The notes below the pieces were generated by a model that worked only from the letters and a program-made list of their open reading frames with translations, had not been told where the DNA came from and made no database searches. A stretch of DNA of 64,000 bases, taken from assembly GCF_001949145.1 (NCBI RefSeq), contig NW_019091366.1:1548799-1612798 (forward strand). The letters run 5' to 3'. Made by a program: the position numbers and the translations under genes. Below are positions 1 to 13,200 of this stretch, one piece after another. The first letter of the stretch is position 1; the number at the start of each line of letters is the position of its first letter. The stretch is from Acanthaster planci (Eukaryota; Echinodermata; Asteroidea; Valvatida; Acanthasteridae).

Positions 1-183
1 AACAACGGGCTACCAGCTGAATTTCTTACATTATTTTCAACAAATTCAAAGCTTGACAACATGGGACGTAATTCCTTGCTGCCAGACTTCATGACACAAA
101 GCTGTCAACGGATTGACTGTGATGTACCACAGAGGGCGAGACAAATATCTACGGATCTAAGAAAAACCCAGTCTTTACCTTGA
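1..183 (+). CDS. Possible C-terminal coding exon of an unidentified gene (partial)
   Basis: Reading frame 1 is open from the first base of the window to a TGA at 181-183, about 60 codons. The translation is mixed and protein-like, containing for example NGLPAEFLTLF and DCDVPQRARQ, with two nearby cysteines. An AATAAA signal follows at 757-762, which would give a 3' UTR of about 570 bases. I do not recognise the family. The real exon could begin inside the window (an acceptor-like CAAAG lies near 50) or to the left of it. An open frame of this size in AT-rich DNA can arise by chance, so this is a tentative call. If real, the gene is convergent with the fucose mutarotase gene. Confidence 0.35.
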   Translation, partial: NNGLPAEFLTLFSTNSKLDNMGRNSLLPDFMTQSCQRIDCDVPQRARQISTDLRKTQSLP

Positions 184-756
184 AAGGGTGCCAAATGCAA
201 ATTCGTAAACCATTTTGACCAGATTAGACGGAATTCCATGGCTACTCACATCAGACAGATGTTGTTCCAATTTGTTGTTCCGACTTCCTGTTTCAGGGGA
301 GATTCTGGGAGAAGGGGCGAGAAAACCACCAAGTGGTCTCTGATGGCCCTTAAAAGATTACAAATGTCTTAAATGCCATTTTGTAAATAGTCTTTCCACC
401 TGTGCTGATTTAAGCCCACATACTGCTAATAACAGTTTGCTTGTGGTAAATTATCACTTTTTATTTGAGTAAAGAAAACTGGAATTGTTCTATGAAGACA
501 ACCTTTACTTGAGGATGAAGAGGAGCATAAATCCTTTACTTTTGAAGATGTGATGAGGACCTTTAAGAATAGCTTCGTGGTTTTTCACATCGACTCATTT
601 GGGGATGGTTTTTAGACACAGGATCTAAGAGTTTCAAGAAAGACTACAAAGACAAGTTCATTAAAAAATAGAGTTTCTTTATTGGGATCAAATATACAAT
701 GTATGCCTTCATCATGTATAAAACATATCAAAATGATATTTAATTAAAGCTTGCTA

Positions 757-762
757 AATAAA
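757..762 (+). other. Polyadenylation signal AATAAA
   Basis: AATAAA is the first clear signal after the stop codon at 181-183 and would end the tentative left-edge gene. AATAAA is common by chance in AT-rich DNA. Confidence 0.3.
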
Positions 763-2871
763 TCTTGATCAAAATATCATTTTGCTCAATGCTTGTTATC
801 AAACTACATTTGTTGCCAGATTTGTTCTTAAATCTAGATGGAGTTTAACCATATAAAGTCTGTTAATTTTAGTATTTTCTTTTGATTGGTGTTACGATCC
901 ATTAGTATTCTTGAATCCCTCAGTCATCAGCCTCCCTGTGTTAACAAAGAATTATTGCTTACTTAATTTGGTATTAGCACATCAATATACGACAAAATCA
1001 ACAGACCACGATGTTGATTGAATCTAATAACCTCTCCACATACCAAGTTACATTTTGTTTCACAAATTTTGGTTCCAAATCTTGGATAACCATCAAGTAT
1101 AGTATATCGTAAGTTACAATGTACCTCAACAGTATTTGCACTAATGGGTTTAGAAATAACTACCACACTATAAAAGCACATTGGAATACTGAAACTCTGA
1201 CCTCCAATTATTACATGAATTAAACCACATTCACTTTGCAAAGTCTGCCTCCTCCCCCATGCACATGAGTATATCTGGTGACCTAAATACATGTAGATCT
1301 GTAGCTGCCACTGAATTACCATAAAATGCCACTATCTGGTAAAAGGGAGCATTCCAAGAAGTTGTTGACCACAACATGAAGCGAAAGCGCATGTACTGAT
1401 AGTTTCCTGAAAATCCCACCCCAAAAAATAAAATCAAAAAGGGCAGTCTGGGAAAAGCATTAGTAAATTTGATCTCTTTACCAGGAATTCCTTTCACGAG
1501 GATTAAAATCCACTTCACACACTGATGTGTAACTCGTGTTTAAAACAATACGACCCATTTTCTTGCTACTCTCAAATCCCGTTACCTGATGAATTTTCTT
1601 TGAATCTGTGTCAAAGAAGGGGGAGAGGAGGGTTTGAGGTATCACAAATCCAGCAACAGCCAACCCACTTGTGGATCAGTAACACAATGCCAACTTGGAT
1701 AATTCTTAATGCTGGAGGCCCCTTTCATTCCTACTACAGATTTAACTTGAGGGGGAGACAGCATGATGTTCAAACAGCATTTAACCTGATCTTGGCCTCT
1801 ATACAAGGGACCCTTGTACCCCCCAATGGGCACTGTAAACATTACCCACTGTGACCAATCATTGTCGGGTTTCCTTCTATTATGACGAGACTTAATCCAA
1901 AGACTGAATTCTTGGGAAGAATGGAGAGATTGTGCAGTAAATGTGTTTTGTTTTATGAAGACATTGGCAACGTTTCACACGCTCTATTTTCCCCACAGGA
2001 GGGGAGGGCGTGTTACTGTCCCGACCACAATCTCCACAGATGTACGGTGACAGCTGGACCGCCAGACAGGGTCATAATTATTCAAAGATTAGGGGCTAGC
2101 CTCACCCCAAAGCAACCTTCGACCAAGTTCTGACAACCTGATCTCAACCTCTTGCTGCGACCTATCCAGCAGGTCTCTGGGACAAAAAAGGGGTAGGGCC
2201 TTCAGAGAGGGGAAGGGCTTACACCTTACCACTAGACCCTCCGGCAGTGGTACTTAACACACAAGACCCTAACTTGCCGCTGAAAGGTGTCTTTATCACC
2301 TCTCAGTGGGACAGTTGGATTGGACAGAGTGATACAATTAGGCTGTTCTTTTCTCTTTTCTTTACCTGGTTGCAGTAAGAGGACACCTTTAAGAACTTGA
2401 AACAAAACCACCGCCTTCCTCCTGCGCAATCTCACAGGTGAAACACACTGCTACTTGTCTTTTAAGTGATTTCAGATGATCTAAACCATATTGTCGGGGA
2501 TCACAAATAGTCGTATACTATTACTAGGCAAACAGCACACACAGAGACTTTTTGCCTGCAGGGCACGTAAGAAATGGGCAATCATATAATGGGAGCAGAC
2601 CACTGGGCCAATATACCCCAACCACACCTCCCTGAAATCTACTACAATTAATGCTGATCTCTCTCTAGCTAATAATTGGCAGGGTTGGGCCCAGTCTAAA
2701 AGTAATAAAAACAGGTGGGTAAGCATTACTCGCAAGGCCATTCAACTCTAGCTTTCAAATAAGCAAACATAAGAAGACACTAAAGTTATCATGGTAGTCA
2801 ATAGTTTGAATCAAGACAGTCATATGGAACAGGAGCTGATGGGACCTCTTTGCGTTGAGGAGATGTTAATT
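763..2871. other. Intergenic stretch with no recognised gene
   Basis: It lies between the left-edge candidate exon and the foldback element. Several overlapping open frames of 60-119 codons occur on both strands around 963-2741, but they lack similarity I recognise, lack good splice signals and overlap each other in opposite directions. I see nothing here that I would call a gene. Confidence 0.4.
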
Positions 2872-3164
2872 TATATTACGGGGTTTGCCCTTAACCAATG
2901 TATATACATGTATATGTTTATAAACACTGTATAGGCCTACTCAGTGCTTGTCCAAGAGCTTGTGAAAAATCCACAAGCTTACTTGGCAAGTTCGGTGATC
3001 GAGTGGTTAAAACGTCTGCACTAGTAAGCAGGAGGTTGTGGGTTCGAGTCCCACCCGAGTACGCTTGTGAATTTTTTGCAAGCTCTCATATCAGACAAGC
3101 ACTGAGTATACAGTGTTTATAAATATCTATATATACGTTGGGTAAGGGCAAAACCCATAATATA
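2872..3164. repeat. Foldback element with a tRNA-like core
   Basis: The left arm (about 2872-2979) and right arm (about 3063-3164) are imperfect inverted copies. The outer ends read TATATTACGGGGTTTGCCC and, inverted, TATATTATGGGTTTTGCCC; the inner parts share TATAAACACTGTATA and CTCAGTGCTTGTC. The unpaired centre is tRNA-like. Arms of about 100 bases around an 80-base centre resemble a foldback or MITE-like transposon. I could not define a target-site duplication with certainty. Confidence 0.75.
2990..3062 (+). repeat. tRNA-like sequence (SINE head or tRNA pseudogene)
   Basis: A pol III A-box-like stretch (TGATCGAGTGG, 2997-3007) and a good B box (GGTTCGAGTCC, 3041-3051) have roughly tRNA spacing, and GTGGG/CCCAC closes a T stem. 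The anticodon arm CTGC/GCAG encloses eight bases rather than seven, and the acceptor ends pair poorly, so I do not call a functional tRNA. It sits exactly between the arms of the foldback element, so it was probably carried or captured by it. Confidence 0.55.
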
Positions 3165-4217
3165 AAAATAGTGACCAAAACTTCTTAAATAGTGCATAAT
3201 ACAATTAAGACTGTGCACTATAAAAGAGAGTGAACAGTTTTAAGTTGAAGTTTAAATTGTCCTAGGTTGGGACAGTTTTTGATGTGTTAAGGCAGGTTGT
3301 TCAGGTACAGGGAATTGGAAGGCACGCTGACCATATGGATTAGTAAAAACTAGATATGGAGAGGGAAGATCTCTGTTGCCTGGACGAGGAGTTCTCGATG
3401 GATGATATTCGCTAAGTAATGTTTGGAGATAGACTACAACAGTTTCACGACGCATGCATTTGTAAATCAAAATCACAGAAACTAAATGGGATTAAATGTG
3501 AGTAAAGGAAGGGATCTGCAATAGAGTTTAACAAAGGGCATTTGAGTGGGGTACACTGTGCATACATATGGGTAAGAAGCTAGAGTTTGAAACATTGCTG
3601 GTTTTACAATTTTAGAAAAGGAAAGTTCTTAGCTGCAGACAGGGAAGTCGAGCAGTACTTCTCAGGTTTCAAAGGAATTACAATACTTTTGAATTCAAGC
3701 ATGAAATGTGACTTTTACAAAGTGCAATATTGGATGCTGGTACTAATTGACTCGGAAGTTATAAATGTAGGATGTCCTGCTCTTTAACACAAATGACCTC
3801 ACCATTCACATTCAGGAAGTGCAATATAAGTCTACATTGTACACTGAAGATCAAATACACCTACATGTAAGGTACAGCTGTGTATCGACGACACATTTCA
3901 TTTTTCTCAATTTTATGAATTTTAGTTCAACTTCAAGGACCACTTTTTGTCACCTGGCAAATAAACTGGAACTATTTTAAAACAACCAGTTAAAATGAAC
4001 ATGCAAAATATGTGTCTTGATTGAATTGGTTACTGTTTGTACTCTCAAATAAGACGGAGCAGCAAGGTATTGCCAATTGCCCTCAACAAGAAGCTCCTAT
4101 CAGTATATATTGTACTGATCAATTCAAGACCACCCAAATAATATGACTTCCCTCTGCATCTTGACTGGACGGCTATAAGAAATGCTGTCAATGTGCAACC
4201 ACAGCAGAGGTCAAAGG
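3165..4217. other. 3' flank of the fucose mutarotase gene
   Basis: This lies downstream of the FUOM stop codon, on the minus strand, and should hold its 3' UTR. I found no clear AATAAA on the minus strand here, so the transcript end is not placed. No gene recognised. Confidence 0.4.
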
Positions 4218-4278
4218 CTACTGACCGGAGGATATCACTCCTTTCTTCAGGATGAGGTTGCCATACAATGCCTTCTCA
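4218..4278 (-). CDS. FUOM: FUOM exon 6 with stop codon
   Basis: Acceptor CTCAACAG. Encodes EKALYGNLILKKGVISSGQ and a TAG stop. ALYGNLILKKGV is the family's C-terminal signature. Confidence 0.92.
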
Positions 4279-7200
4279 CTGTTGAGAGATGAAATGCAAT
4301 TATTTCAATCCTTTCAGGAGGCCTCTCGGAAAACAAAATTACAGAAGAATGGTCTTTATTTTAAAAAGTAACAAAAGTACATGTACATGTAGCATATTCA
4401 ACGAGATCAAAGCACTATACAAAGAAAACAAAGTTTAAATGGGATACCAAAGAATGCCTGGGAAAAGTACAGTTACTAAGGAGACTGTAAAAAAAGTGCT
4501 AATTTGCAACCATTTATAGTGGAACGCCGCTATACCAAACGCTGCTGTACTGAACACCGCTATACCGAACACTGCCATACCGAACTACCGTTTGTAATTC
4601 CCGAACGTCAACATGATAAAACAGTGTTTTTTTATGTTGGAAAGTGACAAGTGGCCACCACTTCCCTAAGGATTAGAAGGGAAAGCCACGAGTTGTCAAA
4701 GGTATTGAATAGACACTGGTTTTACGACTCCACAGTACATGATCGGGTGCAGAAGAAAACCGCACATATGCGCACAGTGACATTGCACTAACAATAGGCT
4801 AAAGCGGGCCCTGCTGATACACTAATCAATCGAAATTCACTACGGCATGCATCTGAGATCAATTCTGAGTGGTAGTTTCACAACTTTTAGGATAAACTTG
4901 ATATCAATTTTTTGACTCAAGTTTAAATAAAAAAAAAAATAATTAACAGATACATTTCTAGAAACCTTAAACTTGAATGCAACGGCAAAACATCACGAAA
5001 ACAGCGAACCAAGGTATCACAAGAGGGTGCACTTCGGTTTGACAAGAGAGGGCGCTATTCAACATGGCAAGGAAACGTTCTGTTGTACCGAACATTTAGC
5101 ATGGACCCCATCTTGTTCGTTATAGCGACGTTCCACTGTAGTTCTTAACGTGTAGAAGCTCTGATACAAACAACCATCCCATGAAAACGGAAAGAGAAAA
5201 TATGAAAGTGATGCCATTAGGCATTAGACCACATACTTGTAGCTGCAATGGCAGGTGTTACTCTCTTTATTTCCAATTAAGGATGCTCTTAAACTTTAAC
5301 ATTTTCCAACAGTATATCTTTTGGGGAAATCTGTGTCCATAGCATGACACGAAGGGTGGAGTTGGGAGATGGGGGATTAGCTATAATTCTACTGCTAGAC
5401 CAAACATCAGTGCCAACACACTTTGTTTCTGCAATGTACTGCAGGCATTTCTATGAAAGGTTTAATCAAAGCCAAGGGACTGGGTGTGGGGAAGAACAGG
5501 GAACTAGTTTCAGGATAAAGCTGGTGGTGTCAATTAAGCTGACTTTATTTTTGCTTGTTTTGGCACTGGATTGTACATATCTGCAGTTCAGTTGTCTAAC
5601 GTACCTTCTTATATTTGGGACTGCACTGTAAATTGCACTTTTATAATTACCTGTACTAAAACCCTTTCCCATTTCTCTTAGAGTGTTTTCTATACAGGCA
5701 CTTTGCAGAATAATAGTAATAAACCAGGCCCATAGGCTGGGGTGGGGGGGTTTGGTTTGGGGGAACGAAACCTCCCCCCGCCCCGCTCGCTTCCGAGTTC
5801 CGCTTGTCGGTGGTGTTTTTATAAATATATCGAAATATACACATATTTCTAATATACAATTACTTTCAGAATACAATCCGCGGCTTACACGTTGATTCTC
5901 ATGCTGAAAATTTCCCTGCGGGTTATAACTCCGGGCGGCTTATACGGTAAAATTTGAAGAATGAAATCAGTCCCTAGATGCCTGAATGTGCCTCTGTTCA
6001 CTTCTAACGACTGTGTATTGAGCAATATTTTACCTCCAATCTCACGAAAGGTTAACTTTAATCAAACTCCAAATATTCGGATTCATAAATGTCGATTTCA
6101 TAAATCAATTACAAAGTTCCGATGAAATTTTATTTTGGCCTGATTTTTCAATTTTTTTTCCGAAGTGCAAAATGAACTCTTTTAAGTTTCAAATGCGTTC
6201 CAAAATATATACTTTTTTCAATATTTAGTTCGTGAGTGGAGGTAATAATTATTTACTAGAATTTATCAATTTTATAGAATGCTTGCAATTTTTTGTGGGA
6301 TTTTCTGAGATTTTAAATAATAATGTTCATATCATTCACTCATCACCCAGCGCCTGATTGAGGGCACTGGGTGATGAGCAAATTCATACACGACACGCTG
6401 TGAACATTGAAAACTGATGAAGTATACAAGTCTTCATAAATGCATCCTTCGGTTCACGAGAAAAATGCAACTTATTCAAAAACACATTACGATAGGCCTT
6501 TGTAAAAAAAAATATGTATTCACAGTGACAAAAGTTCCACTTTTGGGTTTGACGAACCCCCCCCCAGTCTCTGGTCATGCAACAGGCCTGTAAACAGATA
6601 AACTTATTAATCTTTCTAATTTTTCAACCGTCCTTACACGTATGAACAATACTACAACCAGGCTACTGCCTGGATTTTGATTGTTAAAACCTGAGCATTT
6701 GGGAAAATAAGGAATTCAAGAATCCAAGAAATGATGTCTTATTAAAGAATTTTTTGCATTTTTACCAACAGAAGTATGGAACAGTCACCTGTGAGTCAAC
6801 TACCCTTTCACTGGCATATTTTTTCTGGGGTTACAGAGTTCAAATTCCCTTTCTTTATCCATCAGACACCTATTAACCCCCTCGCCAGCTCATCTCGTTT
6901 GAGCCAAACCTAGGTCTGTCCACCTCTAAATGACAGTTCCTGATTTCAATTATTTTTTCAAGTCTAAATTTCAAACAATGAGCCAAATAAATCTAGGCAT
7001 TTTGGTACGTCATCCTTCTGAACTCCTCGACCCCCTCTCCTAACAATTGGAAAAATCCCTGGAATTCCAGGGTCTTGTTATTGTGCTGTTGATGAGTGCT
7101 CACCTCAAGAGGGTGACAGAGTTAAGAGGTCCTCCAGTCCTGCTATTGTTGACTAACATCCACTGACTTTATAAAAATGTTTTCAATTTTGTGAACTGAC

Positions 7201-10200
7201 TCTATAATAAGCGTGTCACTCGGGGGATTTGGTGAGCGATTTGACATGTTTATTGGATTTGAGAGTATCACTTATAAACAACCTGTTTTTGGCCAAAATA
7301 CCAGCAATTGTTCCTGTGGGACCCGATTAACAATACCCATCTACTTCCTGTCAAATTCTATCATTCCTCACAAGTTTAAAAGGCTGCCACTCATGTATTA
7401 TTAGTCCTAGACTACAGTTCAACCTCTCACCACGAGAACTGTTAATGCTTGAGGGGAGGCCAATTTTGGAATGACATGGATCCTGGTCCTAGATTAGCAA
7501 CCGCCAGGAAAAACAACACTTCTTGTCAACCAGGACTGCTTTGAACCCACTTCACAGAAAATCTGATTTTGCCATAACTTCTGTTCATATGTTTCTGCCA
7601 AAGATATCCCTTCCCCCAAGGAATTTCGACAAGTGCTTGTAATAGCCAAGTGTGGCATACTTGCAGACTTTCCTTGTATTGTAATTTGCATATAATGCAT
7701 GTGTCCATCCACTGTATGCAGATATGGTTACTCGATCAGTCAGCCAGGTTGCCCTTATTTTGGAGGGGGGTGCGGGAAAACCACAAGTGACTACTGTCAG
7801 ATTCAACGCTGCTATCTGCTTGTCCCACATCCAGCTTAGGGTCATACAGGGTCAATTCATAGGCCACTACTGCCCTAAATGAGTAACTAGTGAGGTCTTT
7901 GACCCCTATTCGACCCAAAATATTAAGTATCGGATTGTTTGGCTGCTTGATCTATCCTTATCAATTCCAGCATGGATGAGTTACAAGGACCAATATTTGG
8001 TAAGTCTTGTTTCAGGTGACCTACTTTTGCAGCACACTTTCCTGAACTCTCTTGCCACCAAAAACTTCATACACGTAGTCCACGCCAGAAATAAAGACTG
8101 AGGACTATTAGGGTTAGTTAGTACCCTTTCAAAATGTCTTGGGGGACCACTATTACTTTGTCATTTTTGGCATTTGTTTCATACAAGTACTTACTTGCAA
8201 TTTTGTGTTTCAGCAGAAATTTATTAAAATAATATTTTTCCCACTCCAATTTTCTCTTGAAGGGGGTGTTTTTAAAGAGAAATGACAAGTAAATCTGCCC
8301 CTCTGTTGGTTCATGGGAAAAAAAGGGTCATGATATCCCCAATAATTTTTTTCAGAAATGTAATTCAAAAACCCTCAGCAACCCTGTAATGATGTGTGTG
8401 TGGGGGGGGGGGCAGGGGAATCCATCCATGTACAATATACATACAATACAAATTGTCTGTCACAAAGCAATTTTGTTTCATAGAGCATAAGAAGGTCTAG
8501 CCCGCAGCCTTTAAGTACACATACATGTAGCTATTAACAAATATACACGTATGTAGGCATGAATTGAAAGTTACTTGCAACCACATTTCATTTTTATTCA
8601 CCAATAAACAAACCTGACTGTGGCACACACAAATGGACAAACCAACCCAAAAACCACAACCTGCAAATATAGAATTTATGTTCCGTTGGAGCATGGGTTT
8701 AAAAATTCCTCATGGTCCACTGCTTTCCCATAATTACATTTACATTACATGCGATATGTACTTTTAACTTAGACAAAAATGCCAGACACAGATTTAGAAG
8801 AAATTTTATTGCTTTGTATCTTTGTTTATTTTTTCCCCAACATTTAAGTGAGGTATTCACCATGGAAACTAAATCATCACTTACCCTGTTGCCACAACAG
8901 CAAAAGCTTTTTTGGCTCTCTCATAGAATGCAAACCTCTCAATCTGCTCTATTTTGACCTGTAATAGGAAAGCATTTGGACCATATTGTTGGCATGATGC
9001 AACAATCACATGTGAAAAACATTGCAAAAAAACATTCATTTCCCAAGCTCTGGCCCTGTGTCCCTGTCTTTTTAAGTTGTGTTTTCAGTATTACAAAAAA
9101 TGTATATCAACCACTTGTTGCTGGGGTTCCCAGTACCAGGTACCTTGGGTTTGTATGCATAGCCGGGTCCCAAAATCAGAAAAAGGACCTGGGCCTTGTA
9201 ACAAAAGACCGTACTCGAAACAAAAGACCGAGCTGCTGGGAATTGCCATCATTTTTCAGCTGGCATTAGCGGAGGTAATACATCATTGTTTTGAAACAGT
9301 ATATCATTGTTTGCGGGCGCTCAGCACCCGCAGATTATCAGTGGGGACAAAAGTGCTCCAGCACTCCAGCGATGAGCGATACAGTACTGCTGCACCCTTT
9401 TTCTGGCCGCATTTGAAAAAACACCACTGTCATTCGGCAATGCACGGGGCTAATTTCAGGAACAAAGGAATTATGCAACACGCACGATTCGGGCTCTCTT
9501 TACTGGGCAACAGGCCAGGATGCAATACTCAGGTGTCAATGGAGGTGCCTGTCAGATTAGAGTAGCCACCAGACAGTCATACATGTAGGTGTAAGTGTCC
9601 AGTAAATGAAGTTATGAATTTTTAAAGAATTTTGCAAACTGAAAATCGCCCGGGAACTCATCCCGCATATGCAAATTCCACTTGGCAGGAAGTTGTAACC
9701 GTTAATGGAAGAATTTCATCCTATTCACCAAAGGTTTTCAAGCTGATATTACTGAGACAAATACTTGATATTATACAAACTGACACCACAAAACACCACA
9801 AACTACGTGTATGTAGTAAACTTTCCATGCAATTTTTAAAGTGTACATGTAGGGTAGACAAGTAACAAGGCACAAGTTATCACGATCATTGAACCTATTA
9901 ACAGCAATGAATGTACATGTAAATGGCTGACTGACAAATATGCTTAGAATGCAGCCTTTCTTTCCATTTACAGTAGGATGCGTCCTTGGACAATTGCCAA
10001 AGTTGTTGGACTATTGCCATTTTGAAGGTGCATCTGCTTTAACATACAGTACCTGTCTGTTTACAAAGATATCCACAGATGAATCAAACCAGTGAAAATC
10101 AAGGGACAGTTCTATAATACAAACAGCCAGAGCCTGCAGCAAATGAGTTCAGCTGTGATTTCCAAGTGCAGGCTACCAAAACTAATGCACTGGCATGACA

Positions 10201-13200
10201 TGTAATAGCAGTCTCATTTCAGTCAGTACATGCCCCAAAACAGTGTTTCAGGTTTGAGATTTATTGAGGCAACACAATGCATAGCCCAAAACTGCGACAC
10301 CAAAATGTCGGCCCAGGTCTCCAACTTCCACAATAAATAATACCTTATGAGGGGATTTACATTGCATGAGTAGACCTTGCCACAAAGCTGCACAAGATTA
10401 ACTGAGAATTATGCCACCTGTGCATCTAGCTCCAATACATCCTTGGCAATATGCCAAGTCAAACAAACCAATAGGTCTCAATTTGGCAGGTGCAACAGAC
10501 ATTCTTCCCAGAAATGTCAAATGTAACAAGGCTTTGAACACATTATAGACACATCCCAATCATTTTTTTAAAATGCTGACTGCATGTGTGATATCAATGC
10601 AAAACCTTGCATTACAGGTTGAATGGTTAACTGTCATTGTGAAACGAGTTCATCCGGTGTATCTTTTGCCCTCAAAGCAAACTTTCCACATGCTTGTAAA
10701 CCCACCCACATGTAGAACATCACACTATATCCGTCACTCATATTCCATATATGGCAAAATAAACTTTAATAAAAGTACACTGGGCACGATAATAGGCCAT
10801 GGTGCCAGTTTTAAGTGGTGAGGAATTCTCATTTTTGTAACTGGCAACCCAGTGACCACAAATATGTTTGTGGTGTCTGTGCACTTCTACTTGAGCAGAA
10901 GGCATCAATTGGGGGTTAATTTGCCAGGAAGTGAGGGTTCATTCAGCACCTGACTTGATATTAGATTCATATTGTACCTGTAGGTAAGAATTCACCAGGA
11001 AGTTGCCAAATGTGGCAAAGTCACAGTTGGACACATATTTTAAGAGTCAACACATGGGTAAGACAACAATGAAATGATACAAAGACTTTTCATTATGATT
11101 GAAATAATTAAATGAATGAGGGCAAAGTCTGACATGCATACTTGATAGACAGCTCGTACATGTTTTTGTAGTTATGTATGATGCAAAACTCCAGTAATGT
11201 ACGCAAGTGTTACGTGTTTTGGATGCCATTTTGTTTCAATATTTGGTAGAAAGGCATCATGCAATGGTTCTTCCATGACTGTCCATGTCTCAACATCTTG
11301 TATGCCATCAGCAATGCAGAATTTAGGCTTAAACATACATGTACATGAGTGTGTGTGATGTTGACATAATGTTTCTTGTACAAAATGGTGCATCCAAGGC
11401 TCCATGTTTCTAAGAACTTGCTACAATGAACACATTTCTAATGTTTTATTAAGTACTTTTCAAACTGACTTCAAATTGCCAAACAGCAGGCCTACTGAGC
11501 CAGTCCTAATCGGGGAAGAATATAACTTCTTCTGTTAAGTCACTTCGAAACAAGCTCAAGAATGTCAATTATGCACGTAAAAATTTCCCAAATCCTTGTA
11601 ATAAAAATGGATGCACACAGGAAAGCCATTTTTAGAGAACATAACGACATCACAAAGTATCTGCATAGGCTACAACTGATTCTGTCTGGAATGCAACAAG
11701 AGAAATCATTTCAAGCAAATGTGATGAATCAACCGATCTACATACTTGAAAGCTTTTTTACAACAAAGAGGGTGAATCGATCGTCATTTCAAAAGAACAC
11801 TCGTGCAGGAACATGCCTAACTTATGCAGAGTTACAGAAATGTTTGGCTTACTGTTTTGCCTTCTGCTGCATCCAGGAGTGCTTGGAATTTATCCCACAC
11901 TAGTGTTGGTAGCTTTGCTTTCTTATGTTCATCAACCAGCTCCATCACCATAGCCTGAGAGTTTCAATAGAAAGACATAAGAAATTCAATGGACAAATGA
12001 CTTTCCTAACCATGGCTTCCTGGGAACGACGTGAGAGATCTTTCTGAAAATTAAAAGATGCTAACTTTCAGAAAAGATCAATTCCCCTTGTTAAACATTC
12101 TACATTTACAGTGACTTGTGCTTGGAGTTTGTTGTAAATCATGCTAATTTACAGTGTACACGTATACACTTAATTATCCACATATTGCATATATGTATCA
12201 CTGTTTTCCAATAGAAATACATTTTCCAACTGAGTGCAATTTTTTTTTGGGGGGGGTCAGGGGATTCCATAAGAAAACAAGAAGTTACATGTGTTGTTAT
12301 TTATGTGCAGGTACATTTGCCTCCTAAAAGGTTTGCCAAAACATTGTCTGCTCATTATAGAAAATAAGTAAAACTCAACAGACTTGCTGAGCTAGGAAAT
12401 AAACAAGAAACTCTCACAAGGCACTCACACTACCATGGTGAAGGGAAATACAAAACAAACAAACAAACAAAGAAAAAACAAATTCCCACCACGTGGGTTA
12501 TTTTTCTTGTTATATTATTTAAGGTCAGGGGAAAAACTCTTTGTTAAAAAAAATGAAATGGGGGTGTTAGGCTACATACATATACCTGCCTGACCCACAT
12601 GTACATACCAGTAAATGCAGGTGGCAACAATGCAGCTTTGGAATAGTGTCAAAACACAGCAAAAGCTTTTGAAACCTTTTTTACAAGGAGCAAAAAATGA
12701 ACGTGCAATAAAAAACAACCTGTCAAGTATCTTTTTTATTATCTATCATATTCTGAACAATGCAACCATCACGGTTCCTTTAGCTTTCCCTGATATCTCA
12801 CTTATTCACAACTGGCAAGAGCAGGAAAAACTGAAAAATCATGTGGAAGCACAAATCCTCGAGTGAACAAAACGAAAATGCTATAGGCAGAGAATCAAGG
12901 AATGTCAAATATTGTTACTGTAACCATGGCTGTTGGGCGGTGCATGTACACATATAGGACTTCAGCCAATACCCCGTGACACAGACTGACACACACACTG
13001 ACAGTGGAGAAAGAAAAAGAAAAATTAAACACTAGACCCTTTTGTTTTTTGTGATCTCTACAACAAAGCACAGTCAATTATATGGGTTCTCTACTTGAGA
13101 AATCTTTGTGCAATCAGTTAAAAAAAAGAAAGAGATTGGATAAACTGCCTTGAGGTGGGCTGAGAAGCCAGATGGGTGGATTTATTCATTCAGCAACAAT

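Larger units (their letters stand above)
4279..8884 (-). other. FUOM intron 5
   Basis: Holds a pogo-like non-autonomous element (4517-5138), a G/C-rich tract at 5738-5785, a repeat fragment near 5878-5955 and a 16-base hairpin at 6339-6378. The short open frames in it look like chance. Confidence 0.7.

Noticed and set aside
8954-9565. 203-codon + strand frame, the longest without N
   Set aside because: Its start overlaps FUOM exon 5 on the other strand, its composition is not protein-like and no domain is recognisable.
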